The notes: generated by a model from the sequence alone, not told the origin. A stretch of 16,981 bases of DNA from an uncultured Taibaiella sp. (GCA_946886975.1 CAMPJV010000017.1:1-16981), one strand, 5' to 3'. Numbered from the stretch's first letter, positions 6,767-13,790 are shown. Numbers and translations: made by a program.

Positions 6767-8887
6767 ATGCAGCGCCCGTATAAGATAGCACTTGTTGGTA
6801 ATCCGAATAGCGGGAAGAGTTCCCTATTCAACGCATTAACCGGGCTCAACCAGAAAGTAGGCAACTTTCCAGGCGTAACCGTTGATAAGAAGACCGGTAT
6901 TTGCAGGATCAGTGAAACACTTACCAGCCAGATTATTGACCTCCCAGGAACCTACAGCCTTTACCCCAAAAGCGCGGATGAGCAGGTTACTTACGAGGTA
7001 CTGCTGAACAGCAACAATGCCGATAAGCCTGACCTTATTGTTGTGATCGCAGACGCCGCCAATCTGAAGCGTAATCTTCTATTCTGCTCGCAGATAATGG
7101 ATCTGAAGATCCCGATGGTCATTGCCCTGACTATGAATGATATAGCCAGAAAGAAGGGGATAACTATCGATATAGAAGGGCTTGAAAGAATGATGGGAGT
7201 GCCGGTGGTACCCATTAACCCGCGGAAGAACAAAGGCATTACTCAGCTAAAGAAAACAATTGCTGAGGTTTATCACCAGAAAGGCCCGTCGTCCCAAAGG
7301 GAGAACTTTATCAATATTGAGGGGATTACGGGTGACTGGATAAAAGAGATCAATTCATTATGTGGCAGCGACAGTAGCTATAAGGCGTTGCACATAGCGT
7401 GCAATTACCTCGAGCTCGGCTACCTGCAGGCGGCACAGAAAATACAAATTGCCGCTCTCCTTGACATTCACAACTTCCACAAGTCAAAGGTTCAGGCAGA
7501 AGAGATAATGGAGCGCTACAAGCGCATAAGCATCATCATGCAACAATGCGTTGTGGAAGAAAGCCCGCTGAAGAAGACCATAATCACCGAGCGGATTGAC
7601 AAACTCTTACTACATCCTCTCTGGGGAAACGTTATTCTGCTTATCGTGCTCTTTCTTCTCTTTCAGAGCATCTTTTGGCTCGCAGAATATCCAATGACGT
7701 GGGTAGAGGAAGGATTTAGCTACCTGAGCCAGGCACTTGATGGATTGCTGCCCGACGGATTAATAAAGGACCTTCTGATCAATGGAATACTTGCCGGGAT
7801 TAGCGGCATAGCCATATTCATTCCTCAGATAATGATCCTGTTTGGGTTTATCACCGTGCTGGAAGACAGTGGGTATATGGCAAGGATAAGCTTCCTCACA
7901 GACCGGCTAATGAGAAGTGTAGGACTGAACGGAAGATCGGTAATGCCCCTGATAAGCGGAATGGCTTGCGCCGTGCCGGCTATTATGGCTGCACGGACTA
8001 TTCAAAACAGAAAGGAACGATTTATAACCATAATGGTGACGCCGCTTATGAGTTGCTCCGCCAGGCTGCCGGTCTATACCATACTCATCGGGCTTGTGGT
8101 GCCTGACAAAACACTATTGATATTCAATCTCCAGGGGCTTGTGCTAATGGGGCTCTACCTGCTCGGGTTCTTTATGGCCCTAGCCGTATCCTGGGTCATG
8201 AATATGGTAGTCAGTATTAAGGAGAAAACCTATTTTCTGATGGAGCTCCCTGTATATCGCTCTCCCCGGTGGAAGAATGTAGGCATAACCATGGTCGAGA
8301 AGGCAAAGATTTTTGTGCTCGATGCCGGCAAGGTCATCATGATCATTTCTGTTGTATTGTGGGCCATGGCCACGTTTGGCCCTCCCGCCAGGATGGAAGC
8401 CATAGAAATGAAGTATGCTCGTGCAAAGCAGGAGCAACCGGCAAACAAACTGCTACTGGAAAGAGATGAACAGACAGCCAGGCTTGAAAACTCCTTCGCC
8501 GGAATAATGGGACACGCTATCGAGCCCTTTATACGCCCTTTGGGTTACGACTGGAAAATAGGCATCGCACTCATCACGTCCTTCGCTGCCAGGGAGGTAT
8601 TCGTGGGAACCATGGCAACTCTTTACAGCGTGGGGGACGATCAGGACATGGATAAGACCCTGAGGGAGAAAATGAGGGACGCAAAGCGGATCGACGGAAC
8701 CCCGGTATATACTCTGGCAACGGGCCTTTCCCTGCTTATATTCTACGTATTTGCCATGCAGTGTATGAGCACAATGGCTGTGGTCAAGCGCGAGACCCGT
8801 GGATGGAAGTATCCAATTATACAGTTCCTATACATGTTTGTTCTGGCCTATGTAGGCGCCCTCATAGTCTATCAGAGCCTTGCCTGA
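6767..8887 (+). CDS. feoB: Ferrous iron transport protein B (FeoB)
   Basis: It is an inner-membrane Fe2+ importer with a cytoplasmic G-protein domain. The 706 residues start with the G domain: G1 GNPNSGKSS (11-19), switch Thr38 in PGVTVD, and G3 DLPG (58-61). G4 reads T122-M-N-D125 where FeoB normally has N-x-x-D, and the G5 region reads NPRKNKG (151-157) where S-A is usual. A helical spacer follows to about 280. The membrane core begins near residue 285 and holds the hallmark segments EDSGYMAR (366-373), SGMACAVPAIMAAR (397-410) with Cys401, and MSCSARLPVY (428-437); a second gate-like SFAAREVFVGTMATLYSVG segment lies near the C-terminal end. There is no FeoA domain fused at the N-terminus and no feoA or feoC next to it. 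A perfect TAATTTTG box ends 13 nt before the ATG. Confidence 0.97.
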   Translation: MQRPYKIALVGNPNSGKSSLFNALTGLNQKVGNFPGVTVDKKTGICRISETLTSQIIDLPGTYSLYPKSADEQVTYEVLLNSNNADKPDLIVVIADAANLKRNLLFCSQIMDLKIPMVIALTMNDIARKKGITIDIEGLERMMGVPVVPINPRKNKGITQLKKTIAEVYHQKGPSSQRENFINIEGITGDWIKEINSLCGSDSSYKALHIACNYLELGYLQAAQKIQIAALLDIHNFHKSKVQAEEIMERYKRISIIMQQCVVEESPLKKTIITERIDKLLLHPLWGNVILLIVLFLLFQSIFWLAEYPMTWVEEGFSYLSQALDGLLPDGLIKDLLINGILAGISGIAIFIPQIMILFGFITVLEDSGYMARISFLTDRLMRSVGLNGRSVMPLISGMACAVPAIMAARTIQNRKERFITIMVTPLMSCSARLPVYTILIGLVVPDKTLLIFNLQGLVLMGLYLLGFFMALAVSWVMNMVVSIKEKTYFLMELPVYRSPRWKNVGITMVEKAKIFVLDAGKVIMIISVVLWAMATFGPPARMEAIEMKYARAKQEQPANKLLLERDEQTARLENSFAGIMGHAIEPFIRPLGYDWKIGIALITSFAAREVFVGTMATLYSVGDDQDMDKTLREKMRDAKRIDGTPVYTLATGLSLLIFYVFAMQCMSTMAVVKRETRGWKYPIIQFLYMFVLAYVGALIVYQSLA

Positions 8888-8936
8888 GGACCCTCTGGTA
8901 AGTAGTGACTATGCCTTTCAATAGGACCTCCATCCG

Positions 8937-9035
8937 AGCTACACCGAAGTTACAGCGGAGTTACACTGAAGTAACCAGCCTATCCGTGCCCTATCACTAC
9001 CCTGTCGCTACCCTATCGCTGCTCTATCGCTCCTG
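8937..9035. repeat. 11-bp imperfect tandem repeat array (right)
   Basis: There are nine contiguous 11-bp units in constant phase. The first four follow agttacactga (agctacaccga, agttacagcgg, agttacactga, agtaaccagcc). The next five follow tatcgctaccc (tatccgtgccc, tatcactaccc, tgtcgctaccc, tatcgctgctc, tatcgctcctg). The array occupies the middle of the 315-base gene-free stretch (8888-9202) between feoB and the PAS sensor. Nothing else definite is seen in that stretch: no clear hairpin terminator for feoB and no exact TAnnTTTG box for the sensor gene. The unit length equals about one helical turn. Confidence 0.8.
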
Positions 9036-9202
9036 GTCCTAAGGGCTTTCGCCTCAGTTTGTTATTCACCTGAAAACGCCTTGCGAAACTGATGTTAACG
9101 CCCTTCTCAACTGTTCCATTAATTTCCAATGGGTAATAACTTCGGGGATTATTAATATCACTTTAGCTCGGTGACAGAGAATACCAATACTATAAAACCC
9201 CC

Positions 9203-10240
9203 ATGGACCAAGTACTCGACTTTTTGATGGATCTGTTCAGATCTTCTGATTTTAAGCCTCTGTGGCAGATCGGGAGCTGGACCGCCTTTCATGGATGGCT
9301 TTACATTATCAGTGATCTACTTATTTGGGCAGCTTACTTCATCATCCCTTCAGTCATCACCATTTACATCCGAAGGCAGAGCAGGCAAACAGACGTCAAC
9401 AGATTGCACGTCTTATTGGCTGTGTTTATACTCGCTAGTGGAACTACCTACCTTGTAGATGCCCTAATGTTCTGGGAGCCCATAATGCGCTTTGCAGCAT
9501 TCATCCGATTCGCCACTGCATTGATCAGCTGGATCACAATCTATTATTTGATCAGGATACTCCCCAAAGTCTTTGCTTTGAAGACTCCAGGCGAGTTACA
9601 GGAAGAGGTGGAGAAAAGGCATAAGGTGGAAAATGAGATGAAAATAAAGCACGAGCGATTGCTTGATGCCGAGAGAACTGCACGACTGGGCTATGGGTAT
9701 TGGGATATAACCAAACAGCGGGTGGAGCTATCAGAGATGGCTTGCAGCATACTTGGCATTACACCATCTATCATACTCACCTACGATAAAATAATGGAGC
9801 AGGTACATCCCGCTGATATGAAGTTCGCAGAAGACTCTATGAAAAAGAATCTGAAGTCCAGCACCTTCAGGGAATTCTATTTCAGAGTAGTTACTCGCCA
9901 CATGGTTGTGAAGCATGTCCTGATAAAGGGCGAGGTAGAAAGGAATGCCCTGGGCCAGCCACTAATGGTGAAAGGGACCATTCAAGATGTCTCTGAACTC
10001 CGGAAGCACATGCAACGCATAGAACTGCAGAACAAAAGACTTAAGAAGATCGCCTGGGTTCAGTCCCACCGTATGCGTAGTCCCGTCGCCACTATCCTTG
10101 GCATGGTAGAGCTATTTAATTTCAGCGATCCCGCAGATCCTATGAATGCGGAAATCTTAACCAACATAAAAGAGCTTACAGAAAAGCTTGACGGTATGAT
10201 TCACGAGGTGGATGACCTCACCAGGGAAAAGGTTCGATGA
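9203..10240 (+). CDS. Membrane PAS sensor with ethylene-receptor-like domain and DHp helix, no ATPase domain
   Basis: It is a predicted inner-membrane signalling protein of 345 residues. Three membrane helices (about 33-56, 68-90 and 96-120) resemble the plant ETR1 ethylene-binding domain: D38, Y45, I48 and P49 line up with ETR1 D25, Y32, I35 and P36. The copper ligands C65 and H69 are replaced by S79 and Y83. A coiled segment (about 128-155) leads to a PAS fold with PAC (about 152-267, ending MVKGTIQDVSEL). The C-terminus is a histidine-kinase dimerisation helix with the H-box-like W285-VQSHRMRSPVATILG, candidate phosphoacceptor H289, and a second helix to the stop at 345. No N, G1 or G2 boxes of a HATPase domain follow, so it cannot autophosphorylate alone. 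It could be a phospho-relay partner or regulator of another kinase. The downstream sequence does not restore a catalytic domain. Confidence 0.82.
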   Translation: MDQVLDFLMDLFRSSDFKPLWQIGSWTAFHGWLYIISDLLIWAAYFIIPSVITIYIRRQSRQTDVNRLHVLLAVFILASGTTYLVDALMFWEPIMRFAAFIRFATALISWITIYYLIRILPKVFALKTPGELQEEVEKRHKVENEMKIKHERLLDAERTARLGYGYWDITKQRVELSEMACSILGITPSIILTYDKIMEQVHPADMKFAEDSMKKNLKSSTFREFYFRVVTRHMVVKHVLIKGEVERNALGQPLMVKGTIQDVSELRKHMQRIELQNKRLKKIAWVQSHRMRSPVATILGMVELFNFSDPADPMNAEILTNIKELTEKLDGMIHEVDDLTREKVR

Positions 10241-10344
10241 CATCTGAAAAATAGATAGAAAAAGGACGTAACTTAGCTGATCCTCAAGAGTTTCAGAACA
10301 ATTCCATGTGGGCCAGGAAAGCTGATCGTGAAGAGGGATTCGTT

Positions 10345-10360
10345 CATTTATTAAGTCATA
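10345..10360 (+). repeat. 16-bp direct repeat, copy 1
   Basis: CATTTATTAAGTCATA, identical to 10655-10670. This copy ends 6 bases before the ATG of the 50-aa lipoprotein and so sits in its leader or promoter. Confidence 0.7.
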
Positions 10361-10366
10361 GAAAAA

Positions 10367-10519
10367 ATGAGAAGCAAATTGCTGATCGGAGGGGCGCTGC
10401 TGTTCCTCGTGATGTATGTAAGCTCTTGCATGGTGGCCCCGCCCCATGGATCGAGAGTAAAACATCAATCCCGCGGCACCTATCATCCCCGCGCACAACA
10501 CCATCATTATCACAGATGA
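10367..10519 (+). CDS. Tiny His-rich lipoprotein (50 aa)
   Basis: It is a short open frame of 50 codons with the marks of a real lipoprotein. It starts MRSKLLIGGALLFLVMYVSSC, that is a positively charged start, a hydrophobic stretch and a lipobox VSSC with Cys21. The mature part is basic and His-rich, ending RAQHHHYHR. A clear Rho-independent terminator begins 11 bases after the TGA, which supports it being a separate transcript end. A 16-bp direct repeat ends 6 bases before the ATG. It resembles in build the 77-residue lipoprotein at 10847-11080, which also has a short signal, an SSC lipobox and a His/Tyr/Arg-rich tail, though the sequences differ. The function is unknown; metal binding by the histidines is a guess. 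Confidence 0.62.
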   Translation: MRSKLLIGGALLFLVMYVSSCMVAPPHGSRVKHQSRGTYHPRAQHHHYHR

Positions 10520-10529
10520 TGACCTAAAG

Positions 10530-10557
10530 GCCACTTCCCCTTAGAAGTGGCTTTTTT
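10530..10557 (+). terminator. Rho-independent terminator after the 50-aa lipoprotein
   Basis: An 8-bp stem GCCACTTC/GAAGTGGC with a six-base loop is followed by six T residues, 11 bases after the TGA at 10517-10519. Confidence 0.85.
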
Positions 10558-10625
10558 GTTTCAGCTACAGCATCAACAACATTTAACATTTCTACAGAAC
10601 ACATTAGAACAAATCACTCCCTTGG

Positions 10626-10647
10626 GGTTACATACATCCATGTAACC
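10626..10647. repeat. Inverted repeat GGTTACAT-ACATCC-ATGTAACC
   Basis: Perfect 8-bp arms with a six-base spacer lie just upstream of copy 2 of the 16-bp repeat. There is no T run, so it is not a terminator; it may be an operator-like site or RNA hairpin. Confidence 0.45.
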
Positions 10648-10654
10648 TGCTCTA

Positions 10655-10670
10655 CATTTATTAAGTCATA
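10655..10670 (+). repeat. 16-bp direct repeat, copy 2
   Basis: It is identical to copy 1, located 310 bases downstream and about 58 bases before the terminator at 10728. No protein frame follows it. Confidence 0.7.
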
Positions 10671-10757
10671 TCAACAATATTGAGTGCAACCGTAATTAGC
10701 AGTTAGTAGCAAACAGTGAGTAAAGAGAGCCCTGGTATTTACCAGGGCTGATTTTTT
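10671..10757 (+). ncRNA. Candidate small RNA ending at the 10728-10757 terminator
   Basis: This stretch has a strong terminator at its end, no open frame of note, and the 16-bp repeat directly before it in the place where copy 1 precedes a gene. It is not a member of any RNA family I recognise. The 5' end is a guess. Confidence 0.2.
10728..10757 (+). terminator. Rho-independent terminator with no gene directly before it
   Basis: A 9-bp stem AGCCCTGGT/ACCAGGGCT with loop ATTT is followed by GATTTTTTG. The 170 bases before it hold no credible protein frame, so it may end a small RNA, or act as a second stop for read-through. Confidence 0.8.
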
Positions 10758-10846
10758 GTAATCATGGGATGTTCCTTTTTATAGAATTCTTAAAATGCTC
10801 TGGTTTGGTTTTATTGCCTGTAGTGGAAGTACTAAAAAGCGATTCT

Positions 10847-11080
10847 ATGAAACAGATGTTTTTAATAATAGGAGCTCTATTTTGCCTGTCACTTGGCCTG
10901 TCGAGCTGTGCTGTTGAAGCTACCACTTACCCATATTACGATGAGCCACAGATAAGAGGAGGAGTATATTATGAATCCCGCCCGAGGTATCACTACAGCC
11001 GGCGATATTATCATCACCGATATTATACGCCTCGCGGCTACTATTACGCACCTCGCGGCTACCACTATCGATATCATTAA
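10847..11080 (+). CDS. Small His/Tyr/Arg-rich lipoprotein (77 aa)
   Basis: It is a predicted lipoprotein of unknown function. The start at 10847 is chosen because MKQMFLIIGALFCLSLGLSSC is a textbook lipoprotein signal peptide with lipobox LSSC (Cys21). The frame stays open upstream to an ATG at 10769, but that extension would bury the signal. The mature part is almost entirely aromatic and basic, with runs such as YYHHRYY and a seven-residue repeat (YTPRGYY, YAPRGYH) encoded by a 21-bp near-duplicate around 11025-11065. A 13-bp-stem hairpin follows at 11101-11134, and the upstream terminator at 10728-10757 isolates the gene. Related short Tyr/Arg/Gly-rich lipoproteins are common in Bacteroidota, but no function is established that I can name. 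Confidence 0.72.
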   Translation: MKQMFLIIGALFCLSLGLSSCAVEATTYPYYDEPQIRGGVYYESRPRYHYSRRYYHHRYYTPRGYYYAPRGYHYRYH

Positions 11081-11100
11081 GCAGGCGCAAGCCCCACCCG

Positions 11101-11134
11101 AATATAAGCGGACAAATGGTCCGCTTATATTTTA
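11101..11134. terminator. Hairpin terminator after the 77-aa lipoprotein
   Basis: A perfect 13-bp stem (AATATAAGCGGAC with its complement) and a five-base loop AAATG lie 20 bases past the stop. The T run on the right is short (TTTT with the stem end), so termination strength is uncertain. Confidence 0.7.
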
Positions 11135-11174
11135 TCAAACCGCTTGATCAGAATGAGGTATTTTTATCAGGTTT

Positions 11175-12104
11175 ATGAAGTATTGCTACCTTGGGTTTCT
11201 GCTCATTGCTTTATCATCCCTACAAGTTGCAGCCCAGCCAAATGAGAAAACCCTGAAAGGGTACCTTGGAGTTGAGGGAGGAGAGTCCTTTGTCTATAAG
11301 TTAGTCTTTAAGGATTCTCTTGGCTATATAAAGGGCCATTCATACACGTGGTTATATGAGAAAAGCGAAGTCAAGGCGGCAATAACCGGATACATAGACA
11401 GGAATAACAAGACGCTGTCTTTTAAGGAGACCGACATAATTTACAACAAGGGCTTCCAGAGCAACACAACCATCTGCTTAATAAATGCGCTACTAAAGTA
11501 TAAAGACGACAACGGCAACAGAGTGTTCACCGGGCCCATCACAAGCAGTGACGTCACGAACGTTTCTTGTGGCAGAGGCACAGTTACTTTTCAGGATAGC
11601 GAAGCACTACAAGCCCTGTTTACCGAATCTACGCCGGTCGCCGTCAGCCGTGCTGTGGCAAAGTCTGCAAAGCCAATCAGAGTTGTCTATGACACTAGTT
11701 CAACTCGTAGGAACGCAAAGCCTGTTGCTGAACCATATTTGCCTACTCCGGTCAAAATTACTCAAGGGCGGGAGCAGGCATATGAATGGACAAGCGACAC
11801 AATTATCCTTGATATTTGGGATGGCTGGCGAGTAGATGGGGAAGTAGTTACTGTATTGTACAACAACGACACCGCCCTGCTGAGATATGCCTTGGTTAAA
11901 GAACCTCGTAGACTAGTCCTCCCGCTGTCGGGGAAACCAGTGGACGTACTTGCAATTGTTGCCGAAGACGAAGGGCGCGAGTTATTATGTACTGCGAATT
12001 TGCTGCTGACAGACGGAGTTAGGCAATACCCCGTGGAAGCTTATAACACCATTGGTAAGCGGGCGCTGATAAAGATCAGGAAGGCCCCATCAGCTAAGAA
12101 ATAA
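11175..12104 (+). CDS. Secreted protein of unknown function with C-terminal beta domain
   Basis: It is a protein of 309 residues with a classical signal peptide (MKYCYLGFLLIALSSLQVAA, likely cut before Q21), so it is periplasmic or exported. The N-terminal half (about 25-145) is beta-rich (EKTLKGYLGVEGGESFVYKL and following). A basic linker (about 155-185) joins it to a C-terminal domain (about 195-305) with the pattern TIILDIWDGWRVDGEVVTVLYN, then RRLVLPLSGKPVDVLAIVAEDEG and a terminal RALIKIRK strand. I recognise this C-terminal pattern as recurrent in exported Bacteroidota proteins, but I cannot assign it a function. No T9SS sorting signal or lipobox is present. It ends in a strong bidirectional terminator shared with the convergent small gene at 12137-12448. 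No obvious promoter box lies upstream; TATTTTTA near 11159 is a poor match. Confidence 0.8.
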   Translation: MKYCYLGFLLIALSSLQVAAQPNEKTLKGYLGVEGGESFVYKLVFKDSLGYIKGHSYTWLYEKSEVKAAITGYIDRNNKTLSFKETDIIYNKGFQSNTTICLINALLKYKDDNGNRVFTGPITSSDVTNVSCGRGTVTFQDSEALQALFTESTPVAVSRAVAKSAKPIRVVYDTSSTRRNAKPVAEPYLPTPVKITQGREQAYEWTSDTIILDIWDGWRVDGEVVTVLYNNDTALLRYALVKEPRRLVLPLSGKPVDVLAIVAEDEGRELLCTANLLLTDGVRQYPVEAYNTIGKRALIKIRKAPSAKK

Positions 12105-12134
12105 AAGAGGCGTTGCACTTGCAACGCCTCTTTT
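12103..12134. terminator. Bidirectional terminator between convergent genes
   Basis: A 14-bp perfect stem AAAAGAGGCGTTGC/GCAACGCCTCTTTT with loop ACTT starts inside the stop codon of the 309-aa gene and ends 2 bases before the stop of the convergent 103-aa gene. A and T runs flank the GC stem, so it serves both strands. Confidence 0.9.
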
Positions 12135-12136
12135 AT

Positions 12137-12448
12137 TTACTCGGTAGTAACATCCTTCCGAACAGTTGTCCTGTGAACGTCAGTCCTGCTGCTGCTATTG
12201 CCGCGTACAAGCGCAATAAGCAATAGGATAAATACGGCGCCACCAACGATCCATACCCATGGTGCAGTGTACCAGTCTTGAGCAGTCGTGGTCGACGTGG
12301 ACGTAGAGGACTTACTCACAGTCACCGATCCTCCTTCAGCAGAGCCGCCACCTGTACCACCATCCTGCGCAAACGCAATAGTCGCGTTCATCAACACAAA
12401 AAACAAAAACACCAGTTTAGACATTAGTGTTGAAATTGATCCTTTCAT
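12137..12448 (-). CDS. Small single-pass membrane protein with Ser/Thr-rich linker
   Basis: It is a protein of 103 residues with an N-terminal signal peptide (hydrophobic KLVFLFFVLMNATIAFAQ, likely cut after Q28 or A27), a Gly/Ser/Thr-rich stretch (about 29-56), then WYTAPWVWIVGGAVFILLLIALVRG (about 59-83), a single membrane helix led by aromatic residues. A short basic tail (RTDVHRTTVRKDVTTE) follows. By the usual rule this puts the Thr-rich part outside the cytoplasm and the tail inside. Small proteins with this signal, linker, WY-PW-helix and charged tail recur in Chitinophagaceae without known function. The start could be ATG at 12448 (used here) or Met9 at 12424, which would give a tighter signal peptide. 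A TATTTG-type sequence sits just upstream of the first ATG, which would suit the second start better. Confidence 0.75.
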   Translation of the reverse strand: MKGSISTLMSKLVFLFFVLMNATIAFAQDGGTGGGSAEGGSVTVSKSSTSTSTTTAQDWYTAPWVWIVGGAVFILLLIALVRGNSSSRTDVHRTTVRKDVTTE

Positions 12449-12622
12449 AGCTCAAATATTATGATTCAGCTACAGGGAGTAAAAACTGTGCCATATGCGC
12501 TATAAATCCGGAGCCTCTTTGGTTCGTGCAAATCCCGATTCAGCCTAAAATTCTCCCACTTCATCGGCAGGCACTAACGTTTGGCTGAAAAAGGTATTAT
12601 ATTTATTACAAAGTGTCCGTGT

Positions 12623-13729
12623 ATGAAACAACTATACAAAGTCTCGCTTGCGTCGTTTGCAGGCATCCTGTTCCTGCTGCTTTTTACTAATGCCAGTACC
12701 GGTCCTGGGGCAAATTTTTCTACAGGGTATACCGGTGCCCCTTTTAACGGCGGAGCTTATTGCAGCACGTGTCATTCAGGAGGAAACTTTACACCCGTTG
12801 TAAGTATTCAGCTACTCAATCAGAGTAATGTTCCAGTCCCAAACTATACAAATGGGGCATCATATACAGTGCGCATTACTCTTTCCAGCACAACAGGCAT
12901 TACCTCAAGCACGCGCTATGGCTTCCAGGTTGTAGCTGTTCAGGGGGCGGCGTACACGAATGCGGGTAGCTGGGGTATGCTCGATCCTGACCATCATACC
13001 GTCTCAATCGGGGGAAGAATATACGTAGAACATAGTGACAGACTGACAACAAACGTAATAGACATTCCCTGGAATGCGCCAACCAGCGGCAATGCCAACG
13101 TTACCTTCTATGCTGCAGGCAACATTGTCAACTTCAGCATGGATCCAACGGGGGATAATCCCAACATTGCAAACCTGACGGTGGGAAACACTCTACCGGT
13201 CTCATGGCTCTATTTCAGAGGACAAAATGACAAGAGCAACGTGAAACTGGAGTGGGCTACGACAAATGAAGTAAACAACGGCTACTTCCTGCTTGAAAAG
13301 AGCCAGGATGGTAATAATTACACCCAGCTTGTAAAAGTTGAAGCGGCTAAAGAACCCAAACCCACTGAGGAATACTCCTATTCGGACGAGCACCCTTATC
13401 AGGACAACTACTACCGCATCTCCCAGGTTGATGTAAATGGATCGAAAAACATTTTCCGGACTATCCGCATTCAGTCAGAAGACTATTCCGAAGGCCTCGC
13501 CTACCTGAAGGGAAACAATATAGTTCTGATGATCAGCGGTCAGCAGCCAGGGCAAGTTTCGGCTGAGGTGTATAGCATAGATGGAAGGAAGATTTCCTCC
13601 ACAGATGTGACACTTTCATCCGGAGCGAACACACTCTATCTTGAAAAGCCCCTCCAGGATGGCATTTATATAGTTTCAGTTAAGGCCGGGACGAGGGTCA
13701 CTTACTCCAGCAAGATATTGGTGGAGTAA
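12623..13729 (+). CDS. T9SS type A secreted protein with CxxCH-containing anchor-V/reeler-like domain
   Basis: It is a predicted surface or secreted protein of 368 residues. The signal peptide is MKQLYKVSLASFAGILFLLLFTNAS; ATG 12623 is chosen because the longer frame from TTG 12581 adds 14 residues before the signal. The next domain (about 30-185) opens with TGAPFNGGAYCSTCHSGG, whose C47-S-T-C-H51 matches the c-type haem motif CxxCH. This resembles the choice-of-anchor V / reeler-like domain of Bacteroidota, in which this motif recurs. A linker domain (about 185-275; WLYFRGQNDKSNVKLEWATTNEVNNGYFLLEKSQDG) precedes a type A sorting domain (about 290-368; AEVYSIDGRKISS, LQDGIYIVSVKAG, SSKILVE). 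Whether haem is bound is unknown, as other ligands are not evident. A terminator-like hairpin lies 70 bases past the stop. Confidence 0.83.
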   Translation: MKQLYKVSLASFAGILFLLLFTNASTGPGANFSTGYTGAPFNGGAYCSTCHSGGNFTPVVSIQLLNQSNVPVPNYTNGASYTVRITLSSTTGITSSTRYGFQVVAVQGAAYTNAGSWGMLDPDHHTVSIGGRIYVEHSDRLTTNVIDIPWNAPTSGNANVTFYAAGNIVNFSMDPTGDNPNIANLTVGNTLPVSWLYFRGQNDKSNVKLEWATTNEVNNGYFLLEKSQDGNNYTQLVKVEAAKEPKPTEEYSYSDEHPYQDNYYRISQVDVNGSKNIFRTIRIQSEDYSEGLAYLKGNNIVLMISGQQPGQVSAEVYSIDGRKISSTDVTLSSGANTLYLEKPLQDGIYIVSVKAGTRVTYSSKILVE

Positions 13730-13790
13730 ATCTTAACATATCTCCTTCAAAACAAGCTATTCAGACAAATAGCTTAGTCCTTAAATTACC

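Noticed and set aside
8911..9042. A 43-codon plus-strand open frame (starts MPFNRTSIRATP) running through the 11-bp repeat array.
   Set aside because: It lies almost wholly in the repeats; an 11-bp unit stays open by chance if no unit supplies a stop. No signal peptide, promoter box or conserved motif supports it.
9040..9115. CAGTTT / AAACTG inverted repeat in the feoB-sensor gap, considered as a feoB terminator.
   Set aside because: The arms are only 6 bp with a long spacer and no T run follows, so it does not look like a terminator.
8888..9202. Possible CRISPR array, prompted by the repeats.
   Set aside because: Units are 11 bp, contiguous and without spacers, and no cas genes are present.
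10276..10387. GCTGATC occurring three times (10276, 10321, 10381).
   Set aside because: A 7-mer with unequal spacing of 45 and 60 bases, the last inside a coding region; likely chance.
10157..10534. Minus-strand 125-codon frame across the end of the PAS sensor and the 50-aa lipoprotein.
   Set aside because: It overlaps two better-supported genes and a terminator, and its translation is low-complexity basic with no motif.
10769..10846. N-terminal extension of the 77-aa lipoprotein to the ATG at 10769.
   Set aside because: It would place 26 residues before a good lipoprotein signal and begins right after the upstream terminator; the internal ATG at 10847 fits better.
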